Positions 1 through 7,182 are shown, counted from the stretch's first letter. The stretch: DNA of 7,550 nucleotides from Deltaproteobacteria bacterium (GCA_030654645.1 JAURXC010000131.1:1-7550); one strand, 5' to 3'. Notes: a model not told the origin generated them from the letters alone. Program-made: numbers and translations.

Positions 1-2491
1 GTACCGTGAAAACACCCTTGGGCAGGTTGCGCATGGATGGGAGTTGGCGGACTTCGTTCATCACCTCGCCCAGGGAGCGGCCGTTCAGCTCCACCGAAAT
101 TGTGATGTTTCGGTAGCGATCCAGGCGGTCTATCTGGGCGGGGCCGCCTCCCATGCGGATGTCGGCCAGCGAGGAGAGTGCCACCTGCCCCTTGCTCCCA
201 GCCACCCTGATCAGTCCGATGCTGCTCAGGTCGTTACGGGTCTCCGGGTTAAGACGGACCCGGACGTTGATTTGGCGCTGGGGCAGGTTGAGTTTGTTGA
301 GCCGCGATGCGTAGTCGCCGTAGGTTGCCAGGCGAACAGCATCGCCGAGCGCCTCCACCGTCACCCCCAGCTGGGACGCCCGCGCATAGTCGGGAACGAT
401 CTGGATTTCGGGGCGTTGAAGGGCCAGGCCCGACTTCACGTTGCCCACCCCTTTGAGGGTCCGGATTTCCTTCTCCAGGGACGCCGCCGTTGACTCCAGC
501 AGTTGCGAATCGTCGCCGGCCAGGGTGAGCTCCAACTTCTCGCCGCTGTTGCCGCGACCGACCGAAACCCGCGCGCCCGGGAGGTCGGCCAGGATTTCCC
601 GGATTTGTGCTTCGACCACCACCTGTTTGCGCCGCTCCTTGCGCGGCTTCATGTCAACGGTCAAAGTGGCCTTGTTCGCTGCGGAATTCGTCGAGGCTTC
701 GACGCCGAACCCGGAGCTGGCCGTGCCGACGGATGAAAAAATGTGGGTCACGTCGGGAATCCCCTTGATGAGCGTACTGGCTTTTCGGGCGAGTCGGGCG
801 GTATCGTCCAGAGAACTCCCCGGCGTAAGTTCGAGGGAAACCTGGGTCTGGCCATCGTCCTGCGCCGGCATGAAGCCGGTGGAAAGGAGCGGCGTCAGCG
901 CCAGGGAACCGGCCAGGAAGAGTCCGGCGGCGATCACGGTGGCCTTGCGGTGGGTCAGGCAGGCACGTATCCATCCCAGGTAGCGCACCATCAGGGCGGA
1001 ATCCTTCTCCTCATGGCCTGAATCTTTCATGAAATAGGCCGCCATCATGGGGGTCAGCAGGCGGGCAACCAGCAGGGACGCCAGCACCGCCGTAGCGGCG
1101 GTAATCCCGAACTGCCGGAACACTTTGCCGGAGATCCCCCCCATGAAGGCTGTGGGGAGGAAGACCGCCACCAGGGTGAACGTGGTGGCGATGACCGCCA
1201 GACCGATCTCGTCGGCCGCTTCCATGGCAGCCTGATACGGCGTCTTTCCCATGCGCAGATGCCGGGCGATGTTCTCCACTTCGACGATGGCGTCGTCCAC
1301 CAGGATTCCCACCACCAGGGACAAGGCCAAAAGCGAGACGATGTTCAGGCTGAACCCGGAGAAATACATCACGATAAAGGTCGGGATGATGGAGAGGGGG
1401 AGCGCGGTGGCGGAAATGATTGTGGCTCGCCAGTCCCGCAGGAAGAGCCAAACCACCACCACGGCCAGCAGTGCCCCTTCCAGGAGCAGGTACATCGATC
1501 CTTTGTAGTTTTCCCTGATCGGGTCTACCGTATTGCTGATTTCCCGTATCCGAACCTCCGGGTGAGCGGAGGAAAACTTTGTCACGGCCTCGTGCATGTC
1601 ATCGGCGACGCTCACATCGGAAAACCCCTTCGACCGTGTGATCTGGAAACCGATGACCGGCTTGCCGTCGACGTAGGCCAGGGTGCTCCGCTCGGCATGG
1701 TTGTCGGAGATCCTGGCGACCTGGTCCAGTCTGACCCGACGGCCGTCCGTCAGTGGAATGGTCAGCGCCGCCACTTCATTGGCGGAATGCACCGCCCCCA
1801 AGGTTCGAAACGACTGGACAGTGTTCCCCACTTCGCCCCGGCCGCCGGAGGAATCCTGCTGCATCGCACGGAGCTGGCTGGAGACATCGGACAGCGTCAC
1901 CCCCATACCAGCCATCTGCGCGGTATCAAGATCTACCTGGAGCTCGCGGTCCACGCCGCCGACCCGTGAGACGGATGAGACCCCCTTCACGGACATCAGG
2001 TTTTTGGCGACGTCATTGTCGACGAACCAGGAGAGCTCCTCTTCGCCCATATTACCCGCCTCGACCGTATAGGTGAGAAGTGTGCCACCGGCGGAGGTCA
2101 CCTTGGAAACCGTCGGGCTGTTCATGCTCGCCGGCAGGTTGGCCTTGGCCGAGTCCACCGCGTTGCGGACCTCGTTGAGCGCCTCCTCGGTGTTCTTGTC
2201 GATTTCGAAGGAGACGCTGATGGAGACCGAGCCATCGGTGATGGTGGTCGTGATATGATCAAGCTTGGTCAGCGAGGCGAGCTTATCCTCGATCTTGCGG
2301 GCAACCTCGGTTTCCAGTTGCGCCGGGGCGGCCCCTTCCAGGCTGGCCATGATCTGGATCGTGGGGAGGTCCATGTCCGGGAAATTCTGGATCCCCATTT
2401 TATGCAGGCCGAAGATGCCGAATATGGTCAGCAGCAGGAACAGCAGCAGGGACGGCACCGGGTTGCGTATGGACCACGCGGAAAAGTTCAT
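1..2491 (-). CDS. RND efflux pump inner-membrane permease, AcrB/MexB-like (3' end outside window)
   Basis: The frame is open without a stop from the ATG at 2491 to the window edge, giving 830 residues of a family usually about 1,020 to 1,050 long. Visible parts in order are a cytoplasmic start (MNFSAWSIRNP), TM1 around residues 11-30, the first periplasmic porter domain, and TM2 from about 333 followed by LFLRDWRA. TM4 carries the motif VVGILVDDAIVEVEN; its D399 and D400 match the proton-relay aspartates D407/D408 of AcrB. Then come LPTAFMGG and TM7 near THRKATVIAAG, followed by most of the second periplasmic domain; TM8-12 are missing. By family knowledge it is a trimeric proton antiporter that exports hydrophobic or amphiphilic compounds; the paired Asp and the MarR context favour this over a metal (CzcA-type) pump. 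The substrate cannot be told. The start is set by AAGGAG six bases upstream. It is the last visible gene of the pump operon. Confidence 0.95.
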   Translation of the reverse strand, partial: MNFSAWSIRNPVPSLLLFLLLTIFGIFGLHKMGIQNFPDMDLPTIQIMASLEGAAPAQLETEVARKIEDKLASLTKLDHITTTITDGSVSISVSFEIDKNTEEALNEVRNAVDSAKANLPASMNSPTVSKVTSAGGTLLTYTVEAGNMGEEELSWFVDNDVAKNLMSVKGVSSVSRVGGVDRELQVDLDTAQMAGMGVTLSDVSSQLRAMQQDSSGGRGEVGNTVQSFRTLGAVHSANEVAALTIPLTDGRRVRLDQVARISDNHAERSTLAYVDGKPVIGFQITRSKGFSDVSVADDMHEAVTKFSSAHPEVRIREISNTVDPIRENYKGSMYLLLEGALLAVVVVWLFLRDWRATIISATALPLSIIPTFIVMYFSGFSLNIVSLLALSLVVGILVDDAIVEVENIARHLRMGKTPYQAAMEAADEIGLAVIATTFTLVAVFLPTAFMGGISGKVFRQFGITAATAVLASLLVARLLTPMMAAYFMKDSGHEEKDSALMVRYLGWIRACLTHRKATVIAAGLFLAGSLALTPLLSTGFMPAQDDGQTQVSLELTPGSSLDDTARLARKASTLIKGIPDVTHIFSSVGTASSGFGVEASTNSAANKATLTVDMKPRKERRKQVVVEAQIREILADLPGARVSVGRGNSGEKLELTLAGDDSQLLESTAASLEKEIRTLKGVGNVKSGLALQRPEIQIVPDYARASQLGVTVEALGDAVRLATYGDYASRLNKLNLPQRQINVRVRLNPETRNDLSSIGLIRVAGSKGQVALSSLADIRMGGGPAQIDRLDRYRNITISVELNGRSLGEVMNEVRQLPSMRNLPKGVFTV

Positions 2492-2494
2492 GAG

Positions 2495-3589
2495 TTACTC
2501 CTTGACCATGGTGACGAGATCGCCATCTGCAAGGAAGGCGCCGCCGGAGGTGACGATCCGGGACTCGCCGGACAGACCGGCAATCGCCACCAGCCCCTCG
2601 CGGTGCATTCCCGCCGTAACCAGGCGACGAACCACCTTGTTGTCCGCACCGACTTCAAACAGGTAGCTGCGGCCATCCCGCAGCACCAGGGCGGATTCCG
2701 GCACGGCCAGTACCGGCTGCTCTCCGGCCTTGATGTGGCCGTTGGCGAACATGCCGGCCTTGGTGTCGCTGTCGTCGGCTAAACTGACAAAGACATTGGC
2801 GCGGCTCGTGGTGGTTGACAGTGTCGGCGCGGCGAGCCGTACCGTCCCCGACAAAACACGACCGGACGAGAGCGTTACCTCGCACTTGGCACCCGCCTTG
2901 ACCACGCCCAGCTGTTTGGCATCGACCTCCGCTTGCCACTCCAGCCTCCCTTGCCGCTGCAACCGGAACAGTTCGGCGCCGGAAGCCACCACCTGCCCCA
3001 GCACTGCGCTACGCGATGTGACAATGCCGTCGTCCACGGACACAATCCGGGTCTGCGACAGGGTCACCTGCTGCACGGCAAGTTGGGCCTCGGCCAGATC
3101 CACGTTGGCCTGGGCAGTCTTTTCCTCAGCCAGGTACGCATTGATCTGCTGCTCGGATAAGGCGCCGCTCCCCTGTACCTGGCGGGCCCGGTCGGCATCG
3201 GCTTTGGCCTTGGCAAGAGATGCTCTCGCCGAAGCAAGTGCCGCCTCATAGCGTCGCACCTCTGCCTGGACCGAAGCCCGGGCCAGTTCAGCCAGCACTT
3301 GGCCCCGTTTTACCCGGCTACCGACATCGGCATGGAGTGCGGTAATGCGCAAACCGCCGGTTTCCGCACTGATGACCGCTTCCTGCCATGCCACGATACT
3401 GCCGCTGGCGGGGAGCTGCACCGGCCACTGTTTCTGTACAGGCCGAGTTGTGGTCACGCTGAGGGCTGCCTTGGCGGTCTTCGGCCGGGGCTCGGTCCGG
3501 GCCGCAGTCTGCTTCAGGCCGGTGACCACACCGGCGACAACAAGCACCATGACGGTGCAGATAACGATTTTTTTTGTTGCAGGTTTCAT
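2495..3589 (-). CDS. Periplasmic adaptor (membrane fusion protein) of the RND efflux system, HlyD/AcrA family
   Basis: The protein has 364 residues. An N-terminal hydrophobic segment at about 7-25 follows a lysine-rich start; it has no lipobox, so it is more likely a membrane anchor than a lipoprotein signal. A lipoyl-like half domain lies near 60-105 (SGSIVAWQEAVISAETGG, then DVGSRVKRGQVLAEL). An Ala/Glu/Lys-rich coiled-coil hairpin covers about 106-178. The second lipoyl half (IVSVDDGIVTSRSAVLGQVV) covers about 182-201, then come beta-barrel and membrane-proximal domains (AVPESALVLRDG). By family knowledge such proteins join the inner-membrane pump to the outer-membrane channel. The start is the ATG overlapping the TGA of the upstream gene, with GGAGG six bases before it (3596-3600). 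The frame stays open far upstream (to 4282), but that part lies out of frame inside the outer-membrane-factor gene and should not be added. Confidence 0.94.
   Translation of the reverse strand: MKPATKKIVICTVMVLVVAGVVTGLKQTAARTEPRPKTAKAALSVTTTRPVQKQWPVQLPASGSIVAWQEAVISAETGGLRITALHADVGSRVKRGQVLAELARASVQAEVRRYEAALASARASLAKAKADADRARQVQGSGALSEQQINAYLAEEKTAQANVDLAEAQLAVQQVTLSQTRIVSVDDGIVTSRSAVLGQVVASGAELFRLQRQGRLEWQAEVDAKQLGVVKAGAKCEVTLSSGRVLSGTVRLAAPTLSTTTSRANVFVSLADDSDTKAGMFANGHIKAGEQPVLAVPESALVLRDGRSYLFEVGADNKVVRRLVTAGMHREGLVAIAGLSGESRIVTSGGAFLADGDLVTMVKE
2498..2503 (-). promoter_or_regulatory. Ribosome binding site of the RND gene inside the adaptor gene
   Basis: On the minus strand AAGGAG lies six bases before the pump ATG. 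The same six bases are the final Lys and Glu codons of the adaptor gene, directly before its TAA. This arrangement fixes the pump start and suggests translational coupling of adaptor and pump. Confidence 0.85.
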
Positions 3590-4992
3590 TTTGTTCCTCC
3601 GTTTTGTCCTTTCCAGCCGCCACCCATCGCCTTGTAGAGGGCGATCCAGTACTGCAGGCGGCTCTGCTGCAACTCCAGTAAACTGATGTCGGCGCTGATG
3701 GTAGAACGGCGCGCTGTTTCCAGGTCGAGCATGCTGGCGCCGCCAACGCGCCAGTTCTGTTCGGTGGCCATCAGGTAGGCCCGGTATCCTTCGGCGCTCT
3801 TCCCGGCCTCCTGCTCGCGCTGGGCCATGCTGTCGAGCCGCACCAACGACTGTTCCACTTCCTTCACGGCGGTGCGCACCACCTGCTTGTAGTCTGCCAG
3901 CGCCGAGTCGTAGTCCGCCCTGGCGCTCTTGATGCCGGCCTCGGTCCTGCCGCCGGTGAACAGCGGCAGGCTCAGCGTCGGCCCGAAGGACCAGGGGGCC
4001 GTCATGGGGGAAGCGCTGCTGGCCGAAAGGGAGATGGATCCGCTTAACGATAGGCTGGGGTAGCGGCCCGCCTCGGCAACGCCGATCTGCGCGCTGGTGG
4101 AGGCCAGGGTCCGCTCGACGGAAACGATATCGGGGCGTTGCCGCACGAGATCCGCCGGGACCGAGGAGACCGCCAGCGACTCCGGCTGCGGCAGGCCCAT
4201 TGTCCCTTGACCGAGTTGCCGGCGCACCGACGGTTCGTCCATCCCGGTGAGCGCCACCAGGGACTTTACGAGTACCTCGCATTCGGTCTTCTGCGCCAGG
4301 GCGGTGGAGCGGGTGCTGGCGGCCGAGGCTTCGGCCAGGCGCGCATCGGCCGGTGCCGTGAACCCCGCCGTGGCGGAGAGCTGCGTCAGATTGCTGGTAT
4401 TAGCCTGGGAGTCGGCCTGCTCACTGTAGTACTTCTCTTTCTGCCGGCATGCGCGGTAGTCGATATAGGTGCCGGCTACCTCGGCGGCCAGGGAGACCCG
4501 CGCATCGTGCCAGTCGGCCTCGCGGGCCTGTGCCAGTGCACCGGCCGATTCGGCGGAGCGGCGGTTCTTCCCGAACAGATCGATTTCCCATGAGGAGTCC
4601 AGGCCGCCGTTTGCGATCCGGCTGGTGCCGGTGCCGTTTTTCAGCGATCCGGACCAGCCGGCGGCACCCGAAGCGTTCACCTGCGGCAGAAACCCGGCGT
4701 CGACGGACGCCCGGTTTGCCCGGGCCTTGTCGATGGCTGCCGCAGCCTTGGCAAGGGTCGGGTTATCCTTCTGCGTTGCTTCGAGGAACGAGTCGAGAGT
4801 GGCGTCATTGAAGGTCGTCCACCAGCAGGTCAGGTCGGTGAGCTTGCCGGTTTGGGGAGCCTGCCAACTGGCCGGCACCTGTAGGTCAGGCCGATGGTAG
4901 TCCTGGCCAACCGTTGCGCACGCGGTGAGGCCTAGAGCCGTCGATATGATCAGCGGGCCGAAAAGTAGTGTCTTTATATGCGTAATTTTCAT
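3586..4992 (-). CDS. Outer-membrane efflux lipoprotein, NodT/TolC-type outer membrane factor
   Basis: The protein has 468 residues, a usual length for the family. The signal peptide runs KTLLFGPLIISTALGLTAC; the LTAC lipobox puts the lipid-bearing cysteine at residue 25, with Ala after it, so an outer-membrane lipoprotein is expected. Family landmarks are VGQDYHRPDL after the cysteine, then a WW..F stretch, the two repeats of the outer-membrane efflux domain with Ala-rich helices, and the PADLVRQRPDIVSVER motif near the middle, followed by AEAGRYPSLSLSGS and PLFTGGRTEAGIKSAR. By family knowledge it forms the trimeric exit duct of the pump. The start at 4992 is preferred over the in-frame ATG at 5031, because it begins the signal peptide directly and has TGAGG six bases upstream (4999-5003). 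Its TGA overlaps the next gene's ATG by four bases. It is the first structural gene after the regulator. Confidence 0.94.
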   Translation of the reverse strand: MKITHIKTLLFGPLIISTALGLTACATVGQDYHRPDLQVPASWQAPQTGKLTDLTCWWTTFNDATLDSFLEATQKDNPTLAKAAAAIDKARANRASVDAGFLPQVNASGAAGWSGSLKNGTGTSRIANGGLDSSWEIDLFGKNRRSAESAGALAQAREADWHDARVSLAAEVAGTYIDYRACRQKEKYYSEQADSQANTSNLTQLSATAGFTAPADARLAEASAASTRSTALAQKTECEVLVKSLVALTGMDEPSVRRQLGQGTMGLPQPESLAVSSVPADLVRQRPDIVSVERTLASTSAQIGVAEAGRYPSLSLSGSISLSASSASPMTAPWSFGPTLSLPLFTGGRTEAGIKSARADYDSALADYKQVVRTAVKEVEQSLVRLDSMAQREQEAGKSAEGYRAYLMATEQNWRVGGASMLDLETARRSTISADISLLELQQSRLQYWIALYKAMGGGWKGQNGGTK

Positions 4993-5002
4993 TCCAAACC
5001 TC

Positions 5003-5021
5003 AAATATTGCAAAGTGGAAA
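5003..5021. promoter_or_regulatory. Candidate MarR operator, copy 1 (before the efflux operon)
   Basis: The plus strand reads AAATATTGCAAAGTGGAAA. The same 19 bases recur with one change, in opposite orientation, at 5510-5528. This copy lies in the 45-base gap between the marR stop and the outer-membrane-factor start and touches its ribosome binding site. A weak promoter-like pair (TTGCCA at 5026-5031 and AATATT at 5004-5009 on the minus strand, 16 bases apart) overlaps it, but the resulting transcript would begin too close to the ATG to carry the ribosome site. No strong internal dyad is visible, so calling it an operator is inference from position and repetition. Confidence 0.5.
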
Positions 5022-5037
5022 TAATTGGCAAAAAAAA

Positions 5038-5508
5038 TTACCTGTTCACTTCGCCTAAACCGTTTGCCATCTTAGCCATCAATCCCAGAAAAACCTCCCG
5101 CTCGTCGCTACCAAGCGGTTCAAGCATCTTATGACTCACGGCAAGTTGGTGCTCCCGCATTGAGTTGTGCAGCATCTGCCCTTTCTCGCTGGCGGCAACG
5201 ACGACAATTCTACGGTCTCGATCGGATCGCGACCGTAGAATCAGCCCTTTGCGTTCAAGTTTGTCGGCGATCCTGGTAACGGTGCTGAGGGGGGCATCGA
5301 TAGCCGCTGCCAATTCAGTCATGGTCGTTTCGCCCTTGTCACCGAGTAGAAGCATCACATTGATCTCGCGCGGAGTAACCGCCAGATCCGGGAGCGGGTG
5401 CTTGCCCGGAATGATGATGGATTCGATAATCCTCGCCATCCGCAACATGAGTTCCCTTGCCTGCCTTTCCGTTTTGGCATCAATATTTTTCTTTGTCCTG
5501 TCGCTCAT
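5038..5508 (-). CDS. MarR-family transcriptional regulator, likely repressor of the efflux operon
   Basis: From the ATG at 5508 the protein has 156 residues, a usual MarR length. A winged helix-turn-helix covers about residues 45-105: TPREINVMLLLGDKGETTMT, then ELAAAIDAPLSTVTRIADKL (recognition helix), ERKGLI, and the wing DRDRR with the family's D-x-R-D-x-R pattern. Helices at both ends would form the dimer interface. MarR proteins bind DNA as dimers and often release it on binding small aromatic or toxic molecules; the ligand here is unknown. Position directly before the pump genes on the same strand points to local control of them and of itself. The start is uncertain: in-frame ATGs also lie at 5532 and 5571, giving 164 or 177 residues. 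None has a strong ribosome site, and 5508 was chosen on length and on the candidate operator abutting it. Confidence 0.93.
   Translation of the reverse strand: MSDRTKKNIDAKTERQARELMLRMARIIESIIIPGKHPLPDLAVTPREINVMLLLGDKGETTMTELAAAIDAPLSTVTRIADKLERKGLILRSRSDRDRRIVVVAASEKGQMLHNSMREHQLAVSHKMLEPLGSDEREVFLGLMAKMANGLGEVNR
5207..5241. repeat. 35-base near-perfect palindrome inside marR
   Basis: The arms ATTCTACGGTC (5207-5217) and GACCGTAGAAT (5231-5241) are perfect complements. After one mismatch (T5218/C5230), CGAT and ATCG (5219-5222 and 5226-5229) also pair, leaving a three-base loop. It lies in the codons for the DNA-binding wing of the regulator. There is no following T-run, so it is not a standard terminator. 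As RNA it would form a strong hairpin; it could also be chance. Confidence 0.85.
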
Positions 5509-5509
5509 G

Positions 5510-5528
5510 TTTCCACTATGCAATATTT
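5510..5528. promoter_or_regulatory. Candidate MarR operator, copy 2 (at the marR start)
   Basis: The plus strand reads TTTCCACTATGCAATATTT, the reverse complement of copy 1 with one mismatch. It ends two bases before the chosen marR ATG, where bound protein would block transcription start or ribosome access. A weak promoter-like pair on the minus strand (TTGCTT at 5538-5543 and CATAGT at 5515-5520, 17 bases apart) overlaps it and would start a nearly leaderless transcript. If marR starts at 5532 instead, this copy is coding sequence. Confidence 0.5.
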
Positions 5529-5694
5529 CCATATCGGAAGCAACCTTTTTTTCCGGACAGCAAAATTGCAAAACGGACGAGGTGACGCGACGCGGAACCG
5601 TCGGCGACCGTGCTAATACGCTGTCGGACTTAGGAAATCGAAGCGAAAATTTGGCTGCGCGTGGACAGATTTTGCCGATTAGGGAAAGAGTAGA
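5529..5694. other. Intergenic stretch without a recognised gene
   Basis: This lies between the divergently oriented marR gene and the plus-strand gene remnant. I checked all three plus frames just before the remnant for its missing N-terminus and saw nothing like it. The part next to marR (about 5538-5580) is rich in A and T runs and probably holds the marR promoter, but no convincing -35/-10 pair stands out other than the weak one overlapping operator copy 2. Confidence 0.5.
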
Positions 5695-6005
5695 GTGTCA
5701 AACCTACAGCATATGGTTAATACGTGGAATAATTATTTGCGAACCACCGAAGATGGCCGGCTGTTGATTCCTGCCGGTTATATGAATCGAACCGAGGCGA
5801 ATATTGCGTTCAACCCGGAAGTATTAATAACCATGGGGGGAGCAGCAAGGTCAAAGGTCTCTATGGACCGGGGGCTGGCTTTTTGATCAAGGGTAAGGCA
5901 CAGTTTGTAACCTCTGGTCCGGATTTTGATGTTCTCAAGGCAAAATTTGAATGGCTTCGTGCCACGATGGCCGTTACCATCGAGTCAACCACTCAGACGT
6001 GGTAA
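5695..6005 (+). pseudogene. Remnant of a pyridoxamine 5'-phosphate-oxidase-like FMN-binding protein (truncated, frameshifted)
   Basis: Two adjoining frames together read as the body of a small flavin-binding split-barrel protein of the PNPOx-like superfamily. The first frame, from a GTG at 5695, gives HMVNTWNNYLRTTEDGRLLI, then PAGYMNRTEANIAFNPEVLI and TMG; it runs to a stop at 5884-5886. The other frame gives KVKGLYGPGAGFLIKGKAQF, then VTSGPDFDVLKAKF and TIESTTQTW, to the TAA at 6003-6005. They join at the six-G run 5835-5840, where one extra G (or a -1 ribosomal slip) would restore a continuous protein. About 30 N-terminal residues expected for such proteins are missing, with a stop in frame just upstream. 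Truncation plus frame change favours a decayed gene. The family call rests on remembered pattern (HxVNTWN, IPAGxMxKTEAN, GPGxGFLIKG), not on a search. Confidence 0.75.
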
Positions 6006-6096
6006 GCTTTCGACTATTGCGATAAAGTCGAGTGAGACAGTTGGCCGCTCTCTCTTTGACGACTTGAAATTCGCAAACACTTATCGCGCTTCTCCT
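6006..6096. other. Short spacer before the kinase promoter
   Basis: No gene is seen. Small inverted repeats are present (CGACT/AGTCG at 6011-6030, and GCGATAA at 6019-6025 with TTATCGC at 6081-6087), but they are short and have no T-run. Confidence 0.4.
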
Positions 6097-6124
6097 TTGC
6101 TCCGGTACCTATTGATGCTATGAT
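6097..6124 (+). promoter_or_regulatory. Promoter of the srkA-like kinase gene
   Basis: TATGAT at 6119-6124 differs from the sigma-70 -10 consensus at one base and is preceded by TG plus one base (6116-6118), an extended -10 element. A weak -35 (TTGCTC, 6097-6102, three of six) sits 16 bases upstream. Transcription would begin near 6131, leaving a leader of about 24 bases with GGAG at 6143-6146. This is recognition by eye. Confidence 0.55.
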
Positions 6125-6154
6125 AATGCGGCCTTAATTACTGGAGAAATATAT

Positions 6155-7141
6155 ATGACCAAGAGTTCACATCCGTTTCAAGCACTTACCCCCAACTTCA
6201 TTATCGACGCAGTGGAAAGCCAGGGTTTTTACTGTGATTGCCGCAATCTGGTTCTTAACAGCTATGAGAATCGGGTCTACCAGATCGGGATCGAAGACGG
6301 GAGTCCTCTCATCAGTAAGTTCTATCGCCCGGAGCGCTGGAGTAACGAGCAAATCCTGGAAGAACACCGCTTCTGCTTTGAACTGGCCGAGCACGAACTG
6401 CCGGTGGTTGCACCCATCAGGAATAGCCTTGGCGAGAGCCTTTTCACCTACAATGGATTCAGTTTTGCGCTCTACCCGAGACAGGGAGGCCACGCGCCCG
6501 AGTTCGATAATCTGGACAACCTGCTCATACTCGGTCGTATGCTCGGGCGCATTCACAGTATCGGTTCGGTTCAGCCGTTCAGTCACCGTCCAACCCTGGA
6601 TAGCAGGAGCTTCGGATATGACAGCGTGGCCCTGATCATGGAGAGCTTTATACCCCTGGACTACCGGCCGAGCTACGAGGCCGTCACAGGTCAACTGCTG
6701 CAAGCCATCGATGGAATCATGGCTGGAATCGGCCCTGTCAATTTCATCAGAACCCATGGTGACTGTCATGCCGGCAACATCCTCTGGCGGGACAACGCTC
6801 CACACTTTGTGGATTTTGACGATGCCCGCATGGCGCCGGCGGTCCAGGACCTCTGGATGATGCTTTCAGGTGAGCGTCCACGTCAGCTGGCCCAGTTGGA
6901 GGCACTGATCAAGGGGTATCGCGAATTCTGCGATTTTAACCCGGCCGAACTCCGCCTGATCGAGGTTTTGCGCACCCTGCGCATGTTGCACTACAGCGCT
7001 TGGCTTGCCAGACGATGGCAGGATCCTCTATTTCCCCACACCTTTCCCTGGTTCAACACCGTGAACTATTGGGGAGAGCACATACTGCAATTGCGAGAGC
7101 AGCTGGCGGAGCTTGAAGAAGCGCCTCTGGAGCTGAATTAG
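6155..7141 (+). CDS. srkA: Stress response serine/threonine protein kinase SrkA (YihE/RdoA)
   Basis: The protein has 328 residues, the usual length of YihE/SrkA, and aligns by eye along its whole length with the E. coli protein. Shared stretches include LNSYENRVYQ (34-43), KFYRPERW with the lysine of the nucleotide pocket (55-62), QILEEH (66-71), LGRMLGRIHS, HGDCHAGNILWRD (201-213), FVDFDDAR (218-225), AVQDLWMML and RRWQDPLFPHTFPW. D203 is the expected catalytic base, and N208 and D220 are the metal ligands, so the kinase should be active. The fold is that of aminoglycoside-phosphotransferase/choline-kinase-like enzymes. In E. coli it is cytoplasmic and protects against stress-linked cell death; its physiological targets are poorly known. 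The ATG at 6155 has GGAG eight bases upstream. In E. coli the gene sits before dsbA; here a 2-hydroxyacid dehydrogenase follows instead. Confidence 0.95.
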   Translation: MTKSSHPFQALTPNFIIDAVESQGFYCDCRNLVLNSYENRVYQIGIEDGSPLISKFYRPERWSNEQILEEHRFCFELAEHELPVVAPIRNSLGESLFTYNGFSFALYPRQGGHAPEFDNLDNLLILGRMLGRIHSIGSVQPFSHRPTLDSRSFGYDSVALIMESFIPLDYRPSYEAVTGQLLQAIDGIMAGIGPVNFIRTHGDCHAGNILWRDNAPHFVDFDDARMAPAVQDLWMMLSGERPRQLAQLEALIKGYREFCDFNPAELRLIEVLRTLRMLHYSAWLARRWQDPLFPHTFPWFNTVNYWGEHILQLREQLAELEEAPLELN

Positions 7142-7150
7142 CATCTTTCA

Positions 7151-7182
7151 AAGGAGGGCTGACATTTTGTGAGCCCTTCCTT
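7151..7182 (+). other. Hairpin between srkA and the dehydrogenase gene, hiding a perfect Shine-Dalgarno
   Basis: AAGGAGGGCT (7151-7160) pairs with AGCCC-T-TCCTT (7172-7182, one bulged T). After a G/G mismatch, ACA pairs with TGT (7162-7164 and 7168-7170) around a TTT loop. No T-run follows (GTATCTG), so it is at best a weak terminator. The left arm contains AAGGAGG, a full match to the anti-Shine-Dalgarno, so the stem could also mask a ribosome binding site and act as a regulatory element for the next gene. Confidence 0.6.

Noticed and set aside
1259..1969. A 236-codon plus-strand open frame
   Set aside because: It lies antisense to the conserved TM4/porter region of the RND gene, has a His/Gly/Gln-rich composition typical of shadows, and shows no recognisable domain.
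3590..4282. A long minus-strand frame running into the adaptor gene, giving an apparent 595-residue protein
   Set aside because: The upstream 231 codons lie out of frame inside the well-supported outer-membrane-factor gene and show Arg/Gly-rich shadow composition. The hydrophobic anchor and GGAGG place the true start at 3589.
5004..5031. TTGCCA-16-AATATT as the main promoter of the pump genes
   Set aside because: Transcription would begin about five bases before the ATG and leave out the good TGAGG ribosome site at 4999-5003. Read-through from marR is at least as likely.
5165..5767. A 200-codon plus-strand open frame across marR and the intergenic region
   Set aside because: It is antisense to marR, and its resemblance to the regulator's ILRSRSDRDRRI segment is explained by the palindrome at 5207-5241.
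6011..6030. Inverted repeat CGACT/AGTCG as a terminator after the gene remnant
   Set aside because: The stem is only five pairs with a ten-base loop and is not followed by T residues.
6167..6805. A 212-codon minus-strand open frame opposite srkA
   Set aside because: It is antisense to a gene with full-length family similarity and intact catalytic motifs, with no domain of its own.
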